Positions 15,792 through 20,730 of a stretch of 20,730 nt of DNA are shown here, piece after piece. A program made the translations under genes and the position numbers. How positions within the stretch are numbered: the first letter of the stretch is position 1; the number at the start of each line of letters is the position of its first letter. The stretch is from Methylophilaceae bacterium (GTDB lineage: Bacteria; Pseudomonadota; Gammaproteobacteria; Burkholderiales; Methylophilaceae): NCBI GenBank assembly GCA_006844635.1, contig SPJO01000161.1:1-20730 (forward strand), in the 5' to 3' direction. The notes below the pieces were generated by a model, which saw nothing but the letters and a program-made list of their open reading frames with translations, was not told the DNA's origin and searched no databases.

Positions 15792-15821
15792 AAAAAAGGA
15801 CATCAAATGATGTCCTTTTTT
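15792..15821 (-). terminator. Intrinsic terminator of the ctaA-ctaB operon
   Basis: GGACATCA (15798-15805) pairs with TGATGTCC (15808-15815), and flanking A and T runs extend the stem to 14 bp. Read on the minus strand it ends in a run of Ts, 19 nt after the ctaB stop codon. The A run on the other side gives it a T run on the plus strand too, so it could work in both directions, but no plus-strand gene ends here. Confidence 0.9.
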
Positions 15822-15840
15822 AATGCAAATAATGCGACAA

Positions 15841-16749
15841 CTAATGCGGCAAAATAATCCAATAATGGTCAACAACCAAAGCAAAAAATAGTAGCATTAA
15901 ATAGAGAATAGAGTACTTGAATGTGCTTTTCGCCAACGCATCAGAATAATTTTTATACAACTTAATCGCGTACATCATAAAAATCAGATCTAGCAGCAAT
16001 ACAGAAACAAGATAAATCACACCACTCATGCGCATAGCAAATGGAATCAAGGTTACGGCAACTAAAATAATCGTGTAAAGCAAGATATGCAACCTTGTGT
16101 ACATCTCACCATGTGTGACAGGCAGCATCGGCAGGCCAGACTTCGCATACTCCTCACGGCGATACAGTGCTAATGCCCAAAAGTGGGGGGGTGTCCATGC
16201 AAAAATAATCAACACCAATATCCAAGCTTCTGCTGAAACGGAGCCAGTCACAGCCGCCCAACCCAGCGCAGGTGGCATTGCACCAGACAAGCCCCCAATC
16301 ACGATATTCATAGGCGTAGCAGGCTTTAGAAATACGGTATAAATAACCGCGTAGCCAATAAATGTGGCGAAAGTCAGCCACATGGTTAATGGGTTTACAA
16401 AGACATATAGAATACCTAAGCCAATAGAAGCAACAATCGTCGCAAAAATAAAGGTTTGTTTTGAGTTGATTTGTCCCGTTGGTAGTGGCCGTGCTCTTGT
16501 GCGAGCCATTTTCGCATCAATCTTTTGCTCAATTAGGTGATTGAAAGCAGCAGCCGCACCCGAAGCCATGGCAATACCGATTGTGCCGGCAAATAAAATT
16601 TGCAGCGGCACCATTCCTGGCGTTGCCAAGAACATACCAATGATTGCAGTAAACACAATCAATGCGGTAACGCGTGGCTTACACAGCGTTAAGAAGCTGT
16701 TAAAGTCCGCCTTCTGTCCAAAAGGATTCATGCCAGTTGTTGCACTCAT
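15841..16749 (-). CDS. ctaB: Protoheme IX farnesyltransferase (heme O synthase)
   Basis: This 302-residue UbiA-family membrane prenyltransferase attaches a farnesyl group to heme b, giving heme O. The first Asp-rich motif is FNHLIEQKIDAKMARTRARP (about 69-88, with Asn70 and Asp78). The second conserved loop is WTPPHFWALALYRREEYAKS (about 185-204). The remainder is a set of about nine hydrophobic helices. The ATG at 16749 has an AAAGGT ribosome site. A second Met at residue 7 is possible. It is the last gene of the assembly cluster, 50 nt after ctaA, followed by a strong terminator. Its product heme O is the substrate of ctaA next door. Confidence 0.96.
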   Translation of the reverse strand: MSATTGMNPFGQKADFNSFLTLCKPRVTALIVFTAIIGMFLATPGMVPLQILFAGTIGIAMASGAAAAFNHLIEQKIDAKMARTRARPLPTGQINSKQTFIFATIVASIGLGILYVFVNPLTMWLTFATFIGYAVIYTVFLKPATPMNIVIGGLSGAMPPALGWAAVTGSVSAEAWILVLIIFAWTPPHFWALALYRREEYAKSGLPMLPVTHGEMYTRLHILLYTIILVAVTLIPFAMRMSGVIYLVSVLLLDLIFMMYAIKLYKNYSDALAKSTFKYSILYLMLLFFALVVDHYWIILPH

Positions 16750-16799
16750 ACCAAAACCTTTAATTTCGTTTCTAAAGAATCACACCTACACAATTACAA

Positions 16800-17780
16800 T
16801 TAGCGGCGTAGCTCTGTAATTTTTGAGTTTAACACAACCACGGTCATCAATAGCAATGCCGCCACCATGTTATGAGCTACTGCCAACACTGTTGGTAAGT
16901 GCAAAACTAGGTTAGCAACACCCAAACCAATTTGCACAATCAGCAATAACAGCATGCTCACAGTTACCGCTGTCAGCTGTGACTGCTTTAGCAGACGCAA
17001 TCCCAACAGACCCAAATAAATAAATGTCACCAATGCGCCTATACGATGTATCCACTGAATCGCAACATAAGCAGACAATGCCATTGGCTCACCTTCTAAG
17101 CTTTCGCCTAATTCACGATGCCAATGGAACGCATTAGCAAAGTCCATTTCTGGGATCCATGCACCATGACAAGTTGGAAAATCTGTACACGCTAACGCTG
17201 CGTAATTAGTACTCGTCCAACCCCCTAAGAAAATCTGCACAAGCAAAATCACCATGGCGAACCTAACAAAAAATCGCGCACTACTAGTGACTAAATAGTT
17301 TGCTGACATTGTGCCCCAATGTCGATGTGCAATCCATGTCAGAATCGCTAGCGTGGTCATCCCACCCATCAAATGCATCGTTACAATCGCAGGCTTCAAT
17401 AACATCGTCACAGTCCACATACCTAACACGGCCTGGAAGCCAACAACCCCCACTAGCGCTGTTGGTAGCCAAGGAGAAACTTTCACCTGATTTTTTTGGC
17501 GCCATGCTTGAATAAACAAGGCAAACACAAGCAAACCTAAAATACCAGCCACATAGCGATGAATCATTTCTTTCCAGGCTTTACCCTCTTCAACAGGTGA
17601 TTCTGGATATGTTTCATATGCATGTGCTAATGCATCAGCGCTTTGCGGAACCGTCAATGTTCCATAGCAACCTGGCCAATCTGGACAGCCAAGCCCAGCA
17701 TCCGATAAGCGCACATAAGCGCCCAACACTACTACACACAGCGTCAACACTGCAGCAAATAAAGCTAATTTCTTAAACAT
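16800..17780 (-). CDS. ctaA: Heme A synthase CtaA
   Basis: This 326-residue, eight-helix membrane monooxygenase oxidises the heme O methyl group to a formyl group, giving heme A for cytochrome aa3. Conserved features are GCPDWPGCYG (Cys32 and Cys38), EMIHR with Glu71 and His74, TMHL with His136, the second cysteine pair TDFPTCHG (Cys198 and Cys204), IHRIGA with His245 and AHN with His303. The histidines are the heme ligands expected in a duplicated four-helix bundle. I use the ATG at 17778-17780, 5 nt after the stop of the Sco-like gene and with GGGTGGG upstream; a TTG at 17798 would overlap that gene. The cysteine pairs put it in the class with extracytoplasmic Cys pairs. Confidence 0.95.
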   Translation of the reverse strand: MFKKLALFAAVLTLCVVVLGAYVRLSDAGLGCPDWPGCYGTLTVPQSADALAHAYETYPESPVEEGKAWKEMIHRYVAGILGLLVFALFIQAWRQKNQVKVSPWLPTALVGVVGFQAVLGMWTVTMLLKPAIVTMHLMGGMTTLAILTWIAHRHWGTMSANYLVTSSARFFVRFAMVILLVQIFLGGWTSTNYAALACTDFPTCHGAWIPEMDFANAFHWHRELGESLEGEPMALSAYVAIQWIHRIGALVTFIYLGLLGLRLLKQSQLTAVTVSMLLLLIVQIGLGVANLVLHLPTVLAVAHNMVAALLLMTVVVLNSKITELRR

Positions 17781-17785
17781 ACTGT

Positions 17786-18391
17786 TTACCCACCCCAAGA
17801 AGTCTTCAATAATCTTTTCATGTCTTTACGCAAGCCTTTTGGCTCAACCGCTTGCGGATAATGCATCATCAAATTGCTTTGCGGATCAACGAGGTAAATG
17901 CTACCTGTAGGTGCCGCTTGCTCAAATGCTGATACAAATGTTTGTTGTTCTGGCGCATCGGCAGATAAGATAATCAGCTTAGGAAACTTTTCTTGTAGTT
18001 GTTGAATACGCGTCGTATCAATATCGCCTTTTAACATTAAAATTCTTTGTATTCGGTCAACGTCTTTATAAAACGTACGATGTATCCGGTTTAACTTATC
18101 TACATTCTGTTCGCAAGATTCTGGGCAACTTGCCGCATCAACCATGACAAAACTCCAAATCTTCTGCCACCGATCTGCTGAAAATGTATTGCCTTGAGCG
18201 TCTTGCAAACTAGGCACTTCTAAAGCCACCACTGGTGTAACCAAGTTGCCGAAGCTTTTCCCACTTGGTCGGATATCTAAAATATGTAATGTATAGGCCA
18301 AAGTGAATGGCAAGACAAACACCAATGCCAGCAATAAAAACATCTTCCTGCCTTTAGCTGCATTCACATCGTCCGTATTCTGGTTACTCAT
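17786..18391 (-). CDS. Sco-like thioredoxin-fold cytochrome oxidase assembly protein
   Basis: This 201-residue protein has an N-terminal membrane anchor (about 16-37) and a periplasmic thioredoxin-like domain with a CPESC motif (Cys89 and Cys93) in the position of the CxxxC copper site of Sco proteins. The strand SIYLVDPQSNLMMHYP (about 168-183) is like the C-terminal part of the Sco fold. It is shorter and more divergent than canonical Sco/SenC; a His ligand at the canonical place is not obvious. It lies between SURF1 and ctaA, overlapping the SURF1 end by 8 bp, which is where such a conserved small gene occurs in other proteobacterial cox clusters. Likely role: copper or thiol delivery to subunit II. 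This role is inferred. Confidence 0.82.
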   Translation of the reverse strand: MSNQNTDDVNAAKGRKMFLLLALVFVLPFTLAYTLHILDIRPSGKSFGNLVTPVVALEVPSLQDAQGNTFSADRWQKIWSFVMVDAASCPESCEQNVDKLNRIHRTFYKDVDRIQRILMLKGDIDTTRIQQLQEKFPKLIILSADAPEQQTFVSAFEQAAPTGSIYLVDPQSNLMMHYPQAVEPKGLRKDMKRLLKTSWGG

Positions 18392-19118
18392 CCTCGTTCT
18401 CTTCCTTATTTAATCTCTTCAAATTCAATACAATATAAATCACAAAAAAAGTCGCCGCGAAACCAAACCATTGATAAGCGTAGCCCAAATGCACTTTGAC
18501 ACGGTCTTTTGGGACTGGCCACTCGCGAACAAAGCCACCAGCTTGACTATCTTTGCCTAGACGCACCATATAAGGCTTTACCTTAAAAGGTACCGATGCT
18601 TGGTAGCGCTTCATATCAATATGCTGCCAAAGTGGCTGCCAATCTGCAGTATTATCTTGCTCTACCTCTAGCGAAAACACATTATCTAGCGGCACAAAAA
18701 TATCGCCGACAAACGACTGCTCTCCTGTCGGCGTTTCAATTTCTGGCAATGTACGCGTTGCATTCCCTTTTACCCACCCGCGGTTCACTAATACATAAGT
18801 CTCTAAACCACTGACTTTAACTGGTGTAACAACCTGATAGCCTGGCACACCCTGATGCACACGGTTATCCAATAGCATTTGATATTCAGGTGCAAACACG
18901 CCTTTGAATGCAACGCGTTTAAATTGCCAGTCATCTTTTTGCGCAATGCTTGATGGTAGAGCCACCGGTTGGTTGGCTAATCCATGATCAATCTGCTGCT
19001 GGGCCCTAATTCTTGCCTGGCCTTTATTGTATTGCCAGAGGCCTGCCCAAATACACACAGACACCACTAACAGTGTAGCGAGCGTCATGATGATTTTGGG
19101 TTTAAATTGATATCTCAT
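18384..19118 (-). CDS. SURF1-family cytochrome oxidase assembly protein
   Basis: This 244-residue protein has the SURF1 layout: an N-terminal TM helix (about 8-27), a large periplasmic loop and a C-terminal TM helix (about 213-232). Family signatures include GLWQYNKGQARI (about 26-37), a GVPGYQVVTPVK stretch, YVLVNRGWVKG (about 108-118) and the C-terminal HLGYAYQWFGFAATF. SURF1 proteins aid heme A insertion into subunit I, consistent with ctaA and ctaB downstream. The stop overlaps the start of the Sco-like gene, indicating one operon. The start codon has a poor ribosome site. It diverges from the DUF2909 gene. Confidence 0.93.
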   Translation of the reverse strand: MRYQFKPKIIMTLATLLVVSVCIWAGLWQYNKGQARIRAQQQIDHGLANQPVALPSSIAQKDDWQFKRVAFKGVFAPEYQMLLDNRVHQGVPGYQVVTPVKVSGLETYVLVNRGWVKGNATRTLPEIETPTGEQSFVGDIFVPLDNVFSLEVEQDNTADWQPLWQHIDMKRYQASVPFKVKPYMVRLGKDSQAGGFVREWPVPKDRVKVHLGYAYQWFGFAATFFVIYIVLNLKRLNKEENEDE

Positions 19119-19152
19119 ATAAGGTGTTTATCCGATTCGGCAGCTTCAAGCA

Positions 19153-19181
19153 TTGCAAACCTGTTATACAAATCGCATAAT
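19153..19181 (+). promoter_or_regulatory. Sigma-70-like promoter of the DUF2909 gene
   Basis: TTGCAA (19153-19158) and CATAAT (19176-19181) are separated by exactly 17 nt. Expected transcription start is near 19188, about 20 nt before the DUF2909 start codon and ahead of its AAAGGGG ribosome site. Confidence 0.6.
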
Positions 19182-19208
19182 GATACGATATTTTTAAAGG
19201 GGTTTGTC

Positions 19209-19412
19209 ATGTTATTAAAAGTACTTGTGTTAATCATGTTGCTATTAATCTGCTACAACTTGTTTTCAGCACTCTACACAATGATAAAAGGTGGCAAACA
19301 TGACACTAAAGCAGTAAAGTCCTTAACTTGGCGGGTTGCTCTCTCTATTGGCCTTTTCTTACTCATTATGCTTGGTTTTTATACTGGCGTTATTGTTAGA
19401 ACAACAGGCTAA
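19209..19412 (+). CDS. DUF2909 twin-transmembrane protein
   Basis: This 67-residue protein has two hydrophobic helices (about 2-26 and 44-64) with a basic loop between them (KGGKHDTKAVKS), the pattern of DUF2909 twin-transmembrane proteins that occur in cytochrome oxidase clusters of beta- and gammaproteobacteria. The ATG at 19209 is chosen because of an AAAGGGG ribosome site at 19196-19202; the frame is open further upstream but that part would overlap the start of SURF1 on the other strand. It is the only plus-strand gene in the oxidase cluster, sitting between ctaG and SURF1. Its exact function is unknown. Confidence 0.88.
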   Translation: MLLKVLVLIMLLLICYNLFSALYTMIKGGKHDTKAVKSLTWRVALSIGLFLLIMLGFYTGVIVRTTG

Positions 19413-19429
19413 GTAAGAAATCTACGTCA

Positions 19430-19996
19430 CTAATCTTCCTCAGCTAATTTATCCGCTCTATCTTCTGCATTAAAAAAAGAATAAGCGAGCGTCACGGAAT
19501 GTATCTCTTTTGGCAAGTCTGAGCTAATAAAATAACGTACAGGCATTTCTTTCTCTTCTCCTGCTTGCAAGGTTTGATTGGTAAAACAGAAACACTCCAC
19601 TTTCTTAAAATACTTTGCGGCCACTTCAGGCACAGTACTTGGCACAGCAGTACCAGCAATTGGCTCTTTCCCATTATTTTTTGCTGTATACGATGTCAAT
19701 GTGATCTCACCAGGGTGTACTGTCATGCTAGTTTGGTTAGGTTCAAACTCCCAATTTAGACCTGGCATCGTTGTCCCGGTAAAAGTCACTTTAATAGTGC
19801 GTGATTTATCGACCTTAATCCCTGCCGTTAACTCTGTTGCTGTTGTATCTCCGCGGCCATTCAAACCAAAGGCTTTACACACAGCATCATATAGCGGCGC
19901 GATCGCAAAACCAAAAGCAAGACCAGCTGCTACCACAATAATTAAGTTAAGGGCTAAGCGCTTATTATCAGAGGTGTTCTTTTTATCTGTCGACAT
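19430..19996 (-). CDS. ctaG: Cytochrome c oxidase copper chaperone CtaG (Cox11)
   Basis: This 188-residue protein has one N-terminal TM helix (about 13-35) and a periplasmic immunoglobulin-like domain with the copper-binding CFCF motif (135-138, within VECFCFTNQ). A third conserved cysteine, Cys40, follows the membrane helix in PLYDAVCKAFG. It inserts copper B into cytochrome oxidase subunit I. I use the ATG at 19994-19996; the frame extends to 20065 but that segment encodes the 38-aa micro-protein in another frame. The start codon shares one base with the stop of that gene (TAATG), so translation is probably coupled. Its 3' end lies 17 nt from the end of the convergent DUF2909 gene. Confidence 0.95.
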   Translation of the reverse strand: MSTDKKNTSDNKRLALNLIIVVAAGLAFGFAIAPLYDAVCKAFGLNGRGDTTATELTAGIKVDKSRTIKVTFTGTTMPGLNWEFEPNQTSMTVHPGEITLTSYTAKNNGKEPIAGTAVPSTVPEVAAKYFKKVECFCFTNQTLQAGEEKEMPVRYFISSDLPKEIHSVTLAYSFFNAEDRADKLAEED

Positions 19997-20112
19997 TAGT
20001 GTGTCCCTGCACCCATATAAAAAGCACTTAGAAAGAAAATTAGCGCCATAGCTGCAATTGTCCATGCAATCAATTTACTATTGCGATTCCGTTTTTTCTC
20101 ATCAACCATCAT
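19996..20112 (-). CDS. 38-residue membrane micro-protein, small cytochrome oxidase assembly protein candidate
   Basis: The minus strand encodes M-M-V-D-E-K-K-R-N-R-N-S-K, then a hydrophobic helix of about 20 residues (LIAWTIAAMALIFFLSAFYM) and ends GAGTH. A charged, Lys/Arg-rich N-terminus before one helix predicts N-in topology. There are two tandem ATGs (20110-20112 and 20107-20109), with a GGA a few bases upstream. The stop TAA overlaps the ctaG ATG by one base. Small single-helix proteins directly before ctaG are known in proteobacterial cox clusters. Coupling and position make this a real gene in my view; its role is unknown. Confidence 0.75.
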   Translation of the reverse strand: MMVDEKKRNRNSKLIAWTIAAMALIFFLSAFYMGAGTH

Positions 20113-20180
20113 ATATCCAATCTATTTAACAGCCTACCCTAAGACAAGCTGCAAAGTATTATGTTTTATGTTTGCCAATA

Positions 20181-20218
20181 AAAAATAACGCCACCAGTAT
20201 ACTGGTGGCGTTATTTTT
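20181..20218 (-). terminator. Perfect 38-bp palindromic terminator after coxC
   Basis: AAAAATAACGCCACCAGTA (20181-20199) is the exact reverse complement of the following 19 bases (20200-20218). The GC-rich core (CGCCACC/GGTGGCG) is flanked by A and T runs on both sides, so it has a T tract in either direction. It starts 12 nt after the coxC stop codon and separates coxC from the micro-protein/ctaG pair. Confidence 0.9.
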
Positions 20219-20230
20219 ATTGCTAATTGT

Positions 20231-20730
20231 TTATAGCCAGTAAATGAATACAAACAATATTAACCATACCACATCAACAAAATGCCAATACCAGGCAACA
20301 GCTTCAAAACCGAAATGATCATGAGAACTGAAGTGACCTTTTAATATACGTAGTAGGATGATAATCAACATACCCGTACCCATTGCCACGTGGAAACCAT
20401 GGAAACCTGTCAGCATGTAGAACATTGAGCCATAAATACCTGAGTCAAAATCAAACCATGCATGACTATATTCCATTGCTTGTAAAATCAAGAATGCAAT
20501 ACCTAATGCAACGGTCAGTGCTAAACCGATAATAACTTGTTTGCGATTATCTTTCATTAAACCCCAGTGCGCATATGTTAGCGTCGCACCAGAAGTTAGC
20601 AAGATAACAGTATTGATTGCAGGCAAGCCCCAAGCACCCATTTTTTGCACTGTGTCACCAGCAGCCGCTGCTGCTGGGCCTAGTGTCGGCCATATAGCCT
20701 CAAATCCAGGCCAAACTAATGTCGACTGAC
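20231..20730 (-). CDS. coxC: Cytochrome c oxidase subunit III, C-terminal part (5' end outside the window)
   Basis: The minus-strand frame stays open to the window edge, giving 166 C-terminal codons. The sequence LVWPGFEAIWPTLGP, then AINTVILLTSGATLTYAHWG, and the end GFEAVAWYWHFVDVVWLILF are hallmarks of subunit III of aa3-type oxidase, including the conserved YWHFVDVVWL helix. Four to five TM helices are visible. GTG or ATG codons inside the frame (near 20640-20650) are internal, not the start, because the conserved sequence continues upstream of them. The rest of the gene, and probably coxA and coxB, lie beyond the right edge. A terminator follows the stop by 12 nt. Confidence 0.95.
   Translation of the reverse strand, partial: QSTLVWPGFEAIWPTLGPAAAAAGDTVQKMGAWGLPAINTVILLTSGATLTYAHWGLMKDNRKQVIIGLALTVALGIAFLILQAMEYSHAWFDFDSGIYGSMFYMLTGFHGFHVAMGTGMLIIILLRILKGHFSSHDHFGFEAVAWYWHFVDVVWLILFVFIYWL

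Noticed and set aside
19578..20051. 157-codon plus-strand frame across ctaG
   Set aside because: It lies fully antisense to ctaG, whose CFCF copper motif and membrane helix are clear; a shadow frame.
20231..20650. coxC starting inside the window at a GTG near 20650
   Set aside because: Conserved subunit III sequence continues in frame upstream to the window edge, so this is a truncated gene and not a complete 139-residue protein.

Overview
The window looks like ordinary chromosome of a low-to-mid GC Gram-negative proteobacterium. A betaproteobacterium of the Methylophilaceae type (Methylotenera/Methylophilus-like) is my best guess, inferred from the gene set: an aa3-type cytochrome c oxidase assembly cluster (coxC, ctaG, DUF2909, SURF1, Sco-like protein, ctaA, ctaB), an ornithine-lipid pair, HemJ, and a Zur/MerC pair. 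I see no transposase, integrase, phage gene, CRISPR array or long direct repeat.

Left part (1-6196). A truncated dld (quinone D-lactate dehydrogenase) on the minus strand diverges from a plus-strand series: a TlpA-like thioredoxin lipoprotein, hemJ, a one-TM protein of unknown function, a TetR-family regulator, a PfkB-family kinase, a glycine-zipper lipoprotein, and the ornithine-lipid pair olsB-olsA. Then apaH (diadenosine tetraphosphatase) overlaps olsA tail to tail by 12 bp, and a membrane-anchored cytochrome c5 follows on the minus strand. A tRNA-Arg(CCG) gene lies on the plus strand at 7619-7695.

Middle (7704-14456, minus strand). A tight three-gene cassette is transcribed in the order transglutaminase-DUF2126 (1095 aa), circularly permuted ATP-grasp fused to alpha-E (849 aa), stand-alone transglutaminase (293 aa). 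Its domains match the peptide-modification/amidoligase systems predicted by comparative genomics. To my knowledge the substrate is unknown, so this is the best candidate here for an undescribed biochemical system. A 308-nt stretch without a supported gene lies upstream of it.

Right part (14765-20730). A MerC-domain membrane protein and a Zur-type Fur-family regulator form a small operon behind a perfect 18-bp palindromic Zur-like box. A strong terminator separates them from the heme A / cytochrome oxidase assembly cluster: ctaB, ctaA, a Sco-like thioredoxin-fold protein, SURF1, a divergent 67-aa DUF2909 protein, ctaG, a 38-aa membrane micro-protein whose stop overlaps the ctaG start, a perfect 38-bp palindromic terminator, and the 3' end of coxC. 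Together these genes make heme O and heme A, deliver copper and assemble the terminal oxidase. HemJ (heme precursor), the TlpA-like protein and cytochrome c5 elsewhere in the window fit the same respiratory theme.
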